DNA of 64,000 nt, from positions 36,981 to 100,980 of the forward strand of contig CAZKEF010000022.1 in NCBI GenBank assembly GCA_964551735.1, in the 5' to 3' direction. Below, one piece after another: positions 35,294-44,951 of this stretch. Below the pieces are notes generated by a model. That model was given only the letters and a program-made list of their open reading frames with translations, was not told the origin of the DNA and ran no database searches. A program made the position numbers and the translations under genes. The first letter of the stretch is position 1; each line of letters opens with the position of its first letter. This DNA comes from DAOUAT01 sp964551735 (lineage in GTDB: Bacteria; Chloroflexota; Anaerolineae; CG2-30-64-16).

Positions 35294-37398
35294 ATGAAGG
35301 GACCAAAAGTCGAAGTCCTTTCGACCGGCGTGCGGGGCGATGCGGAGTTGGCGCAGGTGGGCGGCCAGGTTTGGGTCTTGAACCGGCAGGGCGGCTTCGC
35401 CGCGCTGCACCGGGTGGACAAGGCCAGCGGGGCCGTGACCTTCGCCCTGCTGCTGAACGGCGCCGCGCACGACCTGACCGTCGCCACCGCCGGCCTGGCC
35501 CTGGGCGCGCGCACCCTGGTGATGTGGCGCGAGGGCGGCACGGTCAACCGCTACGACGCCACAAACGGCGGCGTGACGGTGATCGGCCTGAACGTCACCC
35601 ACTACACTGCGTAAGGTCGGGTCACGACCTGCGCTGGCGGCGTCTGTACGACTACCAGCTACGTCTTTATGAGCACCGGCACGCAGATCTGGCGCTTCGA
35701 TAACTCGAACGGCCAGACGGTGCTGCTCTACGATACCGGCAACCCGAATACCACCGTAGCGCACCTGGCCGCCGACGGGACGGACCTCTTCTTCTTCGAG
35801 GTTTTCCGCTCGTGCGCGGGCTTCGTCTGCCAGGAGACGGCCACGCTCAAACGCCGCGGCCGCGGGACGACGGGCGGCGCCGACGCGCTGCTGATCCGGC
35901 CGCCGGACATCAGCTTCCCCGTGCGGCAGCTCCGGCACGACGGCGACTACCTCTTCTGGCGCGAGGCCAGCGGGCAGATCATCCGCTTCCCCAAGAATGC
36001 CGCCGCGCTGCCCGTGGTCAACCTGCGCGTGACCGGCCTGCGGGTGGTGCAGAGTGTGCAGGACCAGAACAACAGCGTGGCCCTGGTGGAGCGCAAGCGC
36101 ACCTTCGTGCGCCTGCTGGTCCGCTCCGACGGCCCGGCCGTGCCCAACGTTCAGGCGCAGTTGACGCGGGCGAACGACCCCCAAAAGCTGCTGCCCATCA
36201 ACGACGCCGGCCCGCGCATCACCGTGCTGCCCTCACCCGTTATCAGCGCCACCGAGCAGGCGTTCCTCTTCGAGCTGCCGTGGGCCTGGACCACCGGCCA
36301 GAGCGATCTCATCGCCACGCTGAACCCCTACCGCGTGCCGCTGGAGCCGGACTACGGCGACAACACCGCCCAGGTCAACGTCTCCTTCCTACCCTCGCCG
36401 TTGCTCTCGGTGGAGTTCTTCAGCCTGAACTACACCCTCGGCGGGACCTTCTATGCGCCGCGGCTGCGCGAGGACGTGCTGGCGACCTATTCCTGGCTGC
36501 TGCGCGCCTACCCGCTCGGCGGCGCGCTGGGCCAGAATTTCCGGCCGCGGCTGTGGCCAATCTCCGGCGGGGACCAGTTGGGCGCATGGGTCGAGAACAG
36601 CACCGCGGCCTGCGACCTGATCGGCATCGCCGACCGCCAGCTCTGCGCGGCGTTCTACACCAACGGCTGGCTGCAGGAGATCCGCGACGAGGGCCGCATC
36701 CCCAACACCACCGGCTTCTACTACGGCATGATCTCGGACGCGGCCGGCCCCTTCCCGAGCGGCCTGGCGTTCGGCGGCACGAACAACTCCGTGGGGCCGG
36801 TCGGCAACCCTGCGAACCGGCCGAACATGCGGTGGGGCACCGACACGACCTTCGGCGACTGGTACGCCGGGCACGAGATCGCCCACACCCTGGGCCGCAA
36901 CCACCCGTCGCAAGGCAATTGGTGCCGCCACAGCGCCAGCGACCCGGCCTATCCCTTCGCCGGCGCCCGCATCGGCCCCGGCCCCGGCTCGGTGGAAGGC
37001 TTCGACGCCGGCGCCCCGGCCTTCGGCAGCCGCCCCATGCTGCTGCCCGACAACCTCTGGACCGACATGATGGGCTACTGCCAGAACCAGTGGGTCAGCG
37101 CCTACACCTACAGCGCCATCTGGACCTACATGATCCTGCACCCCAGCGCGGCATCGACGGGCGCGGCCGCGTTCCAGGCGCGGCAGCCCGGCCCCCGCTC
37201 GTCGCCGGCCCCTACGCCATCCGACAGCGCGCCGCCCGCGGCGCGCTCCTGGCCGACGACGCGTTCACCCCGGCCGCCGAGGACGACGGCGACGCGCTCG
37301 GCTTCAACCAGATCGTGCCGCTGGCCGCGGGCGCGCGGGCCGTCGAGATCGTGCGTCTGGGCGACAACCGCATCCTGGCAAGCCGCACCCTCAGCGCG
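35294..37398 (+). pseudogene. Broken metzincin-like secreted metalloprotease
   Basis: One frame from 35294 contains an in-frame TAA at 35612-35614, yet the same frame carries on at once with coding-like sequence (VTTCAGGVCTTTSYVF). The zinc motif HEIAHTLGRNH (HExxHxxGxxH) lies at 36872-36904, and a later GYCQNQWVSAYTY may contain the Met-turn region. At about 37190, in a run of C, the reading frame shifts and continues as AGPYAIRQRAARGALLADDA to about 37398, where the sequence passes into an unrelated minus-strand gene. No signal peptide is present; the 5' end starts just after a palindromic repeat. So the gene has lost both ends, has one stop and one frameshift. The stop and frameshift might be sequencing errors, the missing ends not. 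Confidence 0.72.
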
Positions 37399-37534
37399 GG
37401 TGCACGAGCCGCATATGCCGATGCCGCAGCCGAACTTGGTCCCGGTGAGCCCCAGCTCATCCCGCAGCACCCACAGCAAGATGCGGTCGGGTTCGTCGGT
37501 CACCGTAGATTTGATCGTTGATGGCAAGCTCCAT
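37399..37534 (-). pseudogene. 5' fragment of a molybdenum-hydroxylase 2Fe-2S subunit (IorA/CoxS type)
   Basis: AAGGAG stands 7 bases before an ATG at 37534 that begins MELAINDQIY. A +1/-1 shift then leads into RILLWVLRDELGLTGTKFGC, followed by GIGICGSCT. This is the N-terminus of the small iron-sulfur subunit of isoquinoline-1-oxidoreductase or CO-dehydrogenase-type hydroxylases, with three of the plant-type cluster cysteines in view. It stops at about 37399, where it abuts the protease remnant tail to tail. The all-alpha second 2Fe-2S domain and the large subunits are absent. Confidence 0.72.
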
Positions 37535-37646
37535 GTAGACTCCTTGGATCAGAAGACAGTGGTCACCCACCTGAGGTCTTGCGTCTTTGTTTTGGGGTTA
37601 TCTCTCAGCGGCGAAAGTCGTGGCAAGCCGCCGATCGGCGTGATGC

Positions 37647-37655
37647 AGTATAGCA
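37647..37655 (-). promoter_or_regulatory. Extended -10 promoter of the truncated 2Fe-2S gene
   Basis: Minus strand TG-C-TATACT, about 105 bases upstream of the ATG at 37534. The wider sequence ACCGTGCTATACT recurs at 61101-61113 before another minus-strand gene. Confidence 0.4.
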
Positions 37656-37696
37656 CGGTTGGTGGGGGAAAGCTAACCTTAGATCTTGCGAACCCA

Positions 37697-37725
37697 TTGA
37701 CACGGCCCTCCTTCGGCGCGATAAT
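37697..37725 (+). promoter_or_regulatory. Promoter of the GEVED-repeat protein
   Basis: Perfect TTGACA, 17 bp, GATAAT. It lies about 85 bases before the ATG at 37809. Confidence 0.7.
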
Positions 37726-37808
37726 ACGCGCACCACATTACGCGACCGCGCATCGCTGCCCACATCGCACACCCTCGCGGCCATGTTCATCTCCGAAGGA
37801 GGCGTTGC

Positions 37809-40800
37809 ATGGAACGTAAAGGCCTTCTCGTCATGTCGGCGGTCGTGGCGCTTGCCGCCCTCGCTTTGGTCGTCGCCCTCAGTGGAGCGAACGCCAGCGC
37901 ATCCCTCCGCACCGCACTGAACGATCCCGAGCTCCTTAGCCTCGACTTCGGCGATGCACCGGAAGACGCCATCGCCTACCCGGCCCCCGGCGTCCTCGGC
38001 CAGTTCCCCACCTGCCAGTTCACCGGCCTAGCGGCGTGGGTCCAGCACACGAACTTCGGCGCGTTCTTCGGCTCCTTCGTGGATTTCGAGCCGGACGGCA
38101 ACGCGGGCGCCTGCGCCATGCCGCCCTGCTTCCCGCCCTACGACCTGGACGAGTGCTTCCAGGACGGCGATGCGGGGCTGATCTTCCCGGAGCCGTTCAC
38201 CCTTGACGCCGGGCTGAACGTTGTGCCGTGCCCCAACTCGCAGGGCACGCCCCTGGGCAGCATCTGCCAGGCCGCGGCGTGGGGCGCCAACGTGGATATC
38301 CACGTGACCAACCGCATGCCCAACGGGACGGTCGGTTACGCCAACCTGCTGGTGGACTGGGACCAGGACGGCGATTGGAACGATGTTGTCTTTTGTCCTA
38401 CATTTCCCGGGGTCGCGATCTCCGAGCACGCGCTGGTCGACTTCCCGGTGCCCAACGGTTTCAGCGGCCCGCTGTCACAGCTCACCCCGCCCAACTTCCT
38501 GATCGGCCCCAACCTGGGCCACGCGTGGGCGCGCTTCACCATCACCGAAGTGCCGGTGGGCCCGGGGTGGACCGGTGATGGCGGGTTCGAGGACGGCGAG
38601 AGCGAGGACTACCTGCTGGCGATCGCCGATACGGACCCCGGGATCAAGTGGTCACAGCTCCCCAACCGCTCCCTGACCGGCCAGCACGCGCACGACTACC
38701 TGGACGCCACGGGCGCGCCGGAGTCCCTCACCTGGGCCGACGACTGGCTGTGCCAGGGGGGCGAGGTGACCGACCTGCACTGGTGGGGCAACTACGAGCT
38801 GGATGACGCGCAGCAGGAGCGCCGCGGCGCGGGCATCGCCAGCTTTCACCTGAGCATCCACGCCCCGAGCACGCAGGATCCGTGCCTCCCCGCCGAGCCG
38901 CCGCTGTGGCAGGCCGCCGTGCCGTTCGGCATGGTGAGCGAGACCGACACCGGCCTGGTGAACATCGAAGGCTCCAGGATTTACAAGTACACCTACTACC
39001 TGCCGCAGCCCTTCGCGCAGACCGCGGGCGGCTCATACTGGTTCGACATCTCGGCCATTTCGGTGGACATCAACAACCCGCCCATATGGCGCTGGCAGGA
39101 GTCGGCGCGCACGACCAACCCCGCGTTCCCGCCCAATCAGTGCGGCGCGGCGCAGAAGCAGACCCCACCGGGGAACTGGCTGAAGATGGTGTGGGCGCCC
39201 AGCCCGCCCGGCGGGCTGCCGCGCTTCAGCGAGATGGCGTTCGAGGTGACCTCGATGGCGCCGGAGCCGGCCGATTGGGGGGACGCGCCCGACGGCGCGG
39301 CCGCGCCCGGCTATCCGACCCTGGCGGCCAACAACGGCGCGCGGCACACCCTGGCGGCGGGCGGGCCGTTCATGGGCGCCGCGGTGGACCCTGACCCCGA
39401 CGGCCAGCCCACGGCCGCGGCCGATGGCGACGACGCGGACGCGGACGGCGACGACGAGGACAGCGTATCGTTCACGCCGACGCCGCTGCGCTGGGCGGAC
39501 CCCTGGCCCGTTGCCTGGGTTGACTTCAGCGCCTCGCCCGCCGGCTGCTACGTCAACGGCTGGCTGGACTTCAACGGGAACAGCAATTGGAACGATCCCG
39601 GCGAGCAGATCGTGAGCGACTTCTGGATGGCTCCCGGTAATTCTTACGGCTGGAGCTTTGCGATGCCCGACACGCCGCCGTTCGCCCAGGGCGTGATCTA
39701 CACGCGCTTCCGCTGCAGCACCGCGCCCGGCCTGGGGCCCGACGGCCCCGCGGCCGACGGCGAGGTGGAGGATCACGCGGTGCCCGTGGCAGAGCCGCTC
39801 GATTGGGGGGATGCGCCCGACACGCCCTACCCCACGCTGAGCTCTAACAATGGCGCGTCGCACCTGGTGACGACGATGGGGCCGCGGTTGGGTGTGCTGG
39901 TGGATGTGGAGATGGAAGGTCAGTCGAGCGCCTACGCGGATGGGGATGACCAGCTCGGCCTGGCGGACGAGGACGGCGTCCTCTTCACCACGCCGCTGCT
40001 GCCGGGCCGGACCGCGTGCGTTGATGTGACGGTGGATCCGGCCGGCGTCGCCGGCGTGTTGGATGGCTGGATTGACTTCGACGGCGATGGCGCCTGGGCG
40101 GCCGGCCCCCCCGAGCAGGTCTTCTCGGCCCAGCCGCTGGTCCTGGGCCTCAACAGCAACCTCTGCTTCGCCGTTCCGGCCGCGGCCCTCCCCGGCTTCA
40201 CCTACGCCCGCTTCCGCATCAGCTCGCAGGGCAACCTGCCCCCGACCGGTCCCGCGGCGGACGGCGAGGTGGAGGACTACCGGGTCCGGGTCGAGGCGGT
40301 CAAGTGGTCCCAGCCGCCGGTGCGCACGGACCCCGACCCGACCGCCTGTTACTGGGGCTGGGACGAGCTCTCGCGCTACGAGGGACAGCAGATCGTGGCC
40401 GATGACTGGCGCTGCGAGGACGCGCGGCCGGTTACCGACATTCACTGGTGGGGCTCCTATCGCGAGTGGGAGCTGTCGACGCCGCCGCAGCTCGTGCCCG
40501 TCGCGTTCCACCTCGGCATCTGGACCGACGTGCCGGCTAACCCCGAGCCCTTCAGCCATCCCGGCGTCATGATCTGGGACTGGATCGCGCCCTATCCCGA
40601 GGTGCACGAGCGGGCGGCCGGCTGCGACTTCCACCCCGGCATGATGCAGTTCCCGGACACTTGCTTCGAGTATCACGTGGATCTGCCGCCAGACGCGTGG
40701 TTCTTCCAGGAGCCGGACGACCACGTCTACTGGCTCAGCATCTCAGCCATCTACCCGGTGCCGGGCGGCGAGCCGGTGGCGTACCCGTGGGGCTGGAAGA

Positions 40801-41807
40801 CGCGGCCGCACTTCTTCAACGACGACGCGGTGCGCATCCTCGCGCCGACCGCGCCGCAGCTCGGCATGAGCTACGAGTCCGGCGAGCCGATCATGCTGGG
40901 CGAGGAAAGCTGGGACCTGGCGTTCGTGCTGACCACCGCGACGTACGATTACGGCGACGCGGCCGACCCGACCTATCCCACCCTGCTGGCCAGCGATGGC
41001 GCGCGGCATGCCCAGGTCGCGGTCGGGCCGCTGCTGGGCCACCTGGTGGACGCGGAAAGGGACGGCCAGCCGGACGCTGGGGCGACTGGGGACGACCTGG
41101 CCGGGCTGACAGACGAGGACGGGGTGAGTTTCCTTGGGCAGCTTGAGCCAGGCCAACCAGCCTGGATCCAATTATCGCTCGCGGGTTCACGCTACGGCTG
41201 CCACCTGAACGCCTGGATTGACTTCAACCGCGACGGGGTCTGGGATAACTCGGCCGGCTCCGTTGAGCGCATCGCCACCGATTTCTGGCTTTACCCCTAC
41301 GGCGTTGTAGGGCTGCAGGCGACGGTCCCGTCCTGGCCGATCAGCGCGGTGGGTCTCACGGACGCGCGCTTCCGCTGCGCCAGCGCCACCGGCTTGGGCC
41401 CGACCGGCCCCGCGGCCGACGGCGAGGTGGAGGACTACCAGGTGCAGATCATCGCGCCCCCGCGGCCGCCGGTCGTATCCATCGCGATCACCAACACCAC
41501 CGGCGTGCGGCTCTCGTGGCCGCCGGTGGCGCTGGACGTCTACGGCAATAGCATCACCCCGGACGGCTACCACATCTACCGCGCGACCGCGCCCTACGCG
41601 GCGCTGTGGCACGTCGCCTCGGTCTGGGCCCCATTCCCGCCCGGCGTGATCGTCTGGGACGACACGGGCAAGGTGGGGAATCCGGCGGAGAACTACTACT
41701 ACACGGTGGACGCGGTGTTGAGCGATATCAATGGGTACGAGCTCTACTCGGTGCGGTCGAACGAGGTCGCGGAGTTCGATTTCGCGCTGACGCCGGGCGG
41801 GCCGTAA
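37809..41807 (+). CDS. Large secreted GEVED-repeat protein
   Basis: A 1332-residue exported protein with a signal peptide (about residues 8-32, VMSAVVALAALALVVAL). Four repeat units each begin with a (L/Y)DxGDAP box, contain a WxDxNxDxxW-like loop (VDWDQDGDWND; LDFNGNSNWNDPGEQ; IDFDGDGAWAAGPPE; IDFNRDGVWDN) and close with (D)GExEDY, the GEVED domain signature. Two further modules (ADDWLCQGGEVTDLHWWGNY and ADDWRCEDARPVTDIHWWGS) lie between repeats. A fibronectin-like domain ends the protein. AAGGAGG precedes the ATG. The Asp-rich loops suggest calcium binding. No anchor is seen at the C-terminus; the protein is probably secreted or surface-associated. Confidence 0.85.
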   Translation: MERKGLLVMSAVVALAALALVVALSGANASASLRTALNDPELLSLDFGDAPEDAIAYPAPGVLGQFPTCQFTGLAAWVQHTNFGAFFGSFVDFEPDGNAGACAMPPCFPPYDLDECFQDGDAGLIFPEPFTLDAGLNVVPCPNSQGTPLGSICQAAAWGANVDIHVTNRMPNGTVGYANLLVDWDQDGDWNDVVFCPTFPGVAISEHALVDFPVPNGFSGPLSQLTPPNFLIGPNLGHAWARFTITEVPVGPGWTGDGGFEDGESEDYLLAIADTDPGIKWSQLPNRSLTGQHAHDYLDATGAPESLTWADDWLCQGGEVTDLHWWGNYELDDAQQERRGAGIASFHLSIHAPSTQDPCLPAEPPLWQAAVPFGMVSETDTGLVNIEGSRIYKYTYYLPQPFAQTAGGSYWFDISAISVDINNPPIWRWQESARTTNPAFPPNQCGAAQKQTPPGNWLKMVWAPSPPGGLPRFSEMAFEVTSMAPEPADWGDAPDGAAAPGYPTLAANNGARHTLAAGGPFMGAAVDPDPDGQPTAAADGDDADADGDDEDSVSFTPTPLRWADPWPVAWVDFSASPAGCYVNGWLDFNGNSNWNDPGEQIVSDFWMAPGNSYGWSFAMPDTPPFAQGVIYTRFRCSTAPGLGPDGPAADGEVEDHAVPVAEPLDWGDAPDTPYPTLSSNNGASHLVTTMGPRLGVLVDVEMEGQSSAYADGDDQLGLADEDGVLFTTPLLPGRTACVDVTVDPAGVAGVLDGWIDFDGDGAWAAGPPEQVFSAQPLVLGLNSNLCFAVPAAALPGFTYARFRISSQGNLPPTGPAADGEVEDYRVRVEAVKWSQPPVRTDPDPTACYWGWDELSRYEGQQIVADDWRCEDARPVTDIHWWGSYREWELSTPPQLVPVAFHLGIWTDVPANPEPFSHPGVMIWDWIAPYPEVHERAAGCDFHPGMMQFPDTCFEYHVDLPPDAWFFQEPDDHVYWLSISAIYPVPGGEPVAYPWGWKTRPHFFNDDAVRILAPTAPQLGMSYESGEPIMLGEESWDLAFVLTTATYDYGDAADPTYPTLLASDGARHAQVAVGPLLGHLVDAERDGQPDAGATGDDLAGLTDEDGVSFLGQLEPGQPAWIQLSLAGSRYGCHLNAWIDFNRDGVWDNSAGSVERIATDFWLYPYGVVGLQATVPSWPISAVGLTDARFRCASATGLGPTGPAADGEVEDYQVQIIAPPRPPVVSIAITNTTGVRLSWPPVALDVYGNSITPDGYHIYRATAPYAALWHVASVWAPFPPGVIVWDDTGKVGNPAENYYYTVDAVLSDINGYELYSVRSNEVAEFDFALTPGGP

Positions 41808-41823
41808 GACGCGCAGCGTAAGT

Positions 41824-41859
41824 CTAGCCTGCCCTGCGAGGGTGTGCGGGGCAGGCTAG
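41824..41859. terminator. Hairpin between convergent genes
   Basis: An 11-bp perfect stem (CTAGCCTGCCC / GGGCAGGCTAG) with a 14-base loop between the stops at 41807 and 41875. There is no T run, so it is only a candidate bidirectional terminator. Confidence 0.45.
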
Positions 41860-41874
41860 AAGGAAGCGATAGCA

Positions 41875-42765
41875 CTAGTGACGATGTGCTTGCACCTCTG
41901 ACAGGATGTCGGTCAGGGAGCAGGTCGCCAGCGCCATGACGCGATCGGCGCCACCGTAATAGACATAAACCACGTCATCTCGAACGACATGCCCGCAACT
42001 GAAGACCACGTTGGGCACATCCCCCTTGATCTCCCACGGTTCGGTTGGCTCGAGGATGAAATCTGGGCAGCGTGCGAGCACCTTGCTGGGGTCCTGAGCG
42101 TCCAACAGCGCCACGCCCAGCCGGTAGACCATGTCCGCGTCCACTGCATGGTAGATCATCAACCAGCCGTCTTCGACGCGCGTCGGCGTGCCGGCCAGGC
42201 CGATCTTCTCGTGCTCCCAGGTGTTGGGGATGGGCGACATGACGACCTGGTGGTCGGTCCAACGCCCCGCAGCCGGATCGTCCGCGTAGGCGATCCAAAT
42301 GTCGGGCACGCGGCGGTGCAGCAGGCAGTAGCGGCCGCCGACCTTTTCCGGCAGGATGGCCGTGTCTTTGTTGGTCTCGTCCGGCAGCATGATGCCCAGC
42401 CGCCGCCAGGCGATCAGATTGTCGGACACGGCCAGGCAGGTTCGGACGCCAAGCGGCGAGTAGGCTGTGTAGGTCATGTAGAAGCGGCCGTCGAGATAGG
42501 TGACGCGCGGGTCCTCGACGCCGCGGGTCTCCCACTCGTTGCCGGGCCCCAGCACGGGGCGGTCCAGCCGCGACCAGGTGACGCCATCCTCGCTGACCGC
42601 GTAACCGATGTACGAGACGTAGTCCGGCCCCTGGCCGCGATAGAGCATGTGGAAAAGGCCGTTATGGTGGATCACGCCCGCGTTAAAGACGTTCAGGGAC
42701 TCCCACCGAACGAGCGGGTTGGGAAGCAAGATCGGATTGCAGGAGCAGCGTTGTAGGAGTTCCAT
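41875..42765 (-). CDS. GH130-family glycoside phosphorylase or hydrolase, copy 1
   Basis: A 296-residue cytosolic five-bladed beta-propeller enzyme. GH130 members cleave beta-mannosides, most by phosphorolysis to alpha-mannose 1-phosphate. The catalytic Asp is expected at D85 in RGVEDPRVTYLDGRFYMTY. Other family blocks are NVFNAGVIHHNGLFHMLYRG, HEKIGLAGTPTRVEDGWLMI and VYVYYGGADRVMALA. The start at 42765 is preceded by GAGGG; the frame is open upstream. It is the last gene of the LacI-headed leftward operon, 37 bp after a UroD-family gene. Linkage specificity cannot be read by eye. Confidence 0.88.
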   Translation of the reverse strand: MELLQRCSCNPILLPNPLVRWESLNVFNAGVIHHNGLFHMLYRGQGPDYVSYIGYAVSEDGVTWSRLDRPVLGPGNEWETRGVEDPRVTYLDGRFYMTYTAYSPLGVRTCLAVSDNLIAWRRLGIMLPDETNKDTAILPEKVGGRYCLLHRRVPDIWIAYADDPAAGRWTDHQVVMSPIPNTWEHEKIGLAGTPTRVEDGWLMIYHAVDADMVYRLGVALLDAQDPSKVLARCPDFILEPTEPWEIKGDVPNVVFSCGHVVRDDVVYVYYGGADRVMALATCSLTDILSEVQAHRH

Positions 42766-42802
42766 AGATGATGCCCTCAAAGTCCAGAATAAGGACTGAA
42801 TT

Positions 42803-43849
42803 CTACCATGTCTTGGTGTATCTGCCGTAATCCAACGCTGCCTCCAGCATGGCAACCAGGTTGGGCAGCGGTATGTCCCGGGTGATCACTTGGGATGGCC
42901 CCAAGAGATAGCCACCTCCCGGCGCGAGCTCGGCGATGCGCTGTCGCACTTCGGCGCGTACATCGTCCGGCGTGCCTTGCACCAGGACGCGCATCTGGTC
43001 CACCCCGCCGTCGAAGACGAGCCGGTCACCGAAGGTGCGCTTCATGTCCAGCGGGTCGCTACCGCGCACATAGGGCGGGATCGGGTTAAGGATGTCGGCT
43101 CCGATCTCGATGAAGTCGGGGACCACGGAGCGGCAGAAGCCGCACGAGTGCAGCCATACCCTGGCCCCGTGCCGATGACAGATCGCAAGAATCTCTTGCC
43201 AGAGCGGCTTATACCACTTGCGCCACAGCCGGGGACTGATGAGCATGTTGTCGTGACCGCCCAGGTCTTCATCCGCGCGGATAATGTCAATCAAGCCGTC
43301 CGCGTTCCGGAAGAGCGTCTCGAAATAGGGGATGAAGAAGGCGTGGTTGCGCGCCATGTAATCGGCCATCCAGCCGTCGTCGAGCACGTCGAGCAGCGCA
43401 TGCTCGTAGCCGCGCATCTGGACGTGGTGGAGCCAGCCAGGGCTGGCGTGGCCGGAGGCGGCGGTTCGATCCTGGCCGCGAATCGCAGCCAGATCGGCCG
43501 CGAGACGCGAGAAGTCGAAGTCCGCTACGGTCGGCCACCGATATTCGTCCAGTCGCCTGCCAGCGAGCGGATAGATGCGCTCTCCGACCTTGCCCCAGCA
43601 GCCATAGGTCGAATCGTGTGCCGTCACACCGGGCCGCGGCGGGCCGATGTAGACCGGCAGCGCGGCCCAATCCGGCCGCCAGACGGAGAACGCCTCGATG
43701 CCGGTCTTTCGATACAACGCCTCCAGGTCGGTCACCCCGTAGGAGTCGCATAGGGCGCGTTGCTCGTCGGGGTAGATGTCGAAGCTGATGGGTACGCGGT
43801 CGGGCTCGCGATGAGCCAGGGTGGTGAGGATGCGGTCGCGCCGGTTCAT
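42803..43849 (-). CDS. UroD-family protein 1 (methyltransferase-like)
   Basis: A 348-residue TIM-barrel protein of the uroporphyrinogen decarboxylase superfamily. It starts like its relatives (NRRDRILTTLAHREPDRVPI). The motif ARVWLHSCGFC supplies the His-x-Cys pair that holds zinc in MtaA/MtbA corrinoid methyltransferases, and the protein ends LAPGGGYLLGPSQVITRDIP. The third zinc ligand is not obvious. A GTG at 43885 overlapping the upstream stop is an alternative start. By context it belongs to a sugar-import operon, not to haem synthesis: no haem gene is near and the length and motifs fit the methyltransferase branch. Confidence 0.82.
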   Translation of the reverse strand: MNRRDRILTTLAHREPDRVPISFDIYPDEQRALCDSYGVTDLEALYRKTGIEAFSVWRPDWAALPVYIGPPRPGVTAHDSTYGCWGKVGERIYPLAGRRLDEYRWPTVADFDFSRLAADLAAIRGQDRTAASGHASPGWLHHVQMRGYEHALLDVLDDGWMADYMARNHAFFIPYFETLFRNADGLIDIIRADEDLGGHDNMLISPRLWRKWYKPLWQEILAICHRHGARVWLHSCGFCRSVVPDFIEIGADILNPIPPYVRGSDPLDMKRTFGDRLVFDGGVDQMRVLVQGTPDDVRAEVRQRIAELAPGGGYLLGPSQVITRDIPLPNLVAMLEAALDYGRYTKTW

Positions 43850-43885
43850 GGTGACATCCCGGCAACAACATTGGACATGATGCAC

Positions 43886-44947
43886 TCACGCATAGCAGGT
43901 GCAGTACTTCTCCAGCGCGTCCCAGGCCGCGCGGATGTTTTGGATGGGCGTGGGCGGCCAGGGCTGGTAGGTCAGGCCCAGCCCGCCGGCCGGGCTGCCG
44001 AGCTTCAGCACACACTCGCGGATGTGGTCGTCAACGTCGCGCGGCGACCCGTGGACCGTGATCTCCTGGCGGTCAATGTCCAGTTCGATGGCCAGCCGGC
44101 CCTTGATGTGTCTGGCGATGTTATCCACCCCGTTGACCAGGTCTTGCAGGTTAAGCACGTCGCCGCCCGCCTCGATCAGGTCATCCACGATCTGCATGAT
44201 GTAGCCGTCGGAGTGCTCGTGGATCAAGATGCCCTGGCCTTTCACATAGCTTGTGAGGCGGAGGTAGCTCGGCTTGATGTACTTGCGGAAGAGCCGCGGT
44301 GAGATCATCAGGCGGTCCTGCGCGCCCAGGTCTTCGGGGATGCCGATCACGTCAGGGCGCAGCGCGACGAAACGCCGGATCAGCGCCAGGTTGAACGCCT
44401 CGAGCATGCGGATGACGGTCCACAGCCGGGGGTCGTCATCCATCATGGCGTAGGCCAGCGCCTCGAACCCGATCAGGTCCTGCAGCCGCAGGAAGGTGTG
44501 CCCGTGGGGCAGGTAGAGTGCGGCCAGCCCATCGGCAGCTTGCGCCGCGGCGATCCCCTCGGCCAGCGCGGTCCAGTCCAGTGGCAGCAGGCCATCGGTG
44601 ACGGCTGGATCGGGCGGGGTGAAAGCCGCGGCCAGGCTCAGGTCGGCCAGGGGGTGGCGGCCCACGTGGCCGACCATGCCCGTGTACGCGGTTTCCCAGG
44701 TGCAGCCCCAATAGTCGGTGTAGGGCTGGCCCGTGATCAGGTCGGGCCGGCGCTCGACGCGGTTCTCGCGCGGGTCCCCCGGTGCGTAGCCGGGGAACAG
44801 GATCGGATGGGCGGCGAAGAGCTGCTGCAGGTCGGCCGGATCGTAATGCTGCCACATCATCGAGGAGAAGCCCGATGCGATGGGGATCCAGGCCGGCCGG
44901 GCGAAGCGGTAGGCGCGCAGATAGTTCTCGCGATAATTCATGGCCAT
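43886..44947 (-). CDS. UroD-family protein 2, zinc motif altered
   Basis: A 353-residue UroD-superfamily protein (LRAYRFARPAWIPIASGFSS; RLMISPRLFRKYIKPSYLRL; GGLGLTYQPWPPTP). Where its four paralogs have H-x-C-G, this one has ILIHEHSDGYIMQIV, so the metal-binding cysteine is absent and a His-x-His pair stands there instead. It may use another metal, another chemistry, or act as a non-catalytic partner of paralog 1, whose gene follows directly (its stop meets a possible GTG start). It begins 4 bp after the permease gene, so translation is coupled to the importer. Confidence 0.78.
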   Translation of the reverse strand: MAMNYRENYLRAYRFARPAWIPIASGFSSMMWQHYDPADLQQLFAAHPILFPGYAPGDPRENRVERRPDLITGQPYTDYWGCTWETAYTGMVGHVGRHPLADLSLAAAFTPPDPAVTDGLLPLDWTALAEGIAAAQAADGLAALYLPHGHTFLRLQDLIGFEALAYAMMDDDPRLWTVIRMLEAFNLALIRRFVALRPDVIGIPEDLGAQDRLMISPRLFRKYIKPSYLRLTSYVKGQGILIHEHSDGYIMQIVDDLIEAGGDVLNLQDLVNGVDNIARHIKGRLAIELDIDRQEITVHGSPRDVDDHIRECVLKLGSPAGGLGLTYQPWPPTPIQNIRAAWDALEKYCTCYA

Positions 44948-44951
44948 CGGC

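Noticed and set aside
39033..40724. Minus-strand open frame of 563 codons opposite the GEVED protein
   Set aside because: The plus strand carries the conserved GEVED repeats; the antisense product is Arg/Val/Gly-rich shadow sequence.
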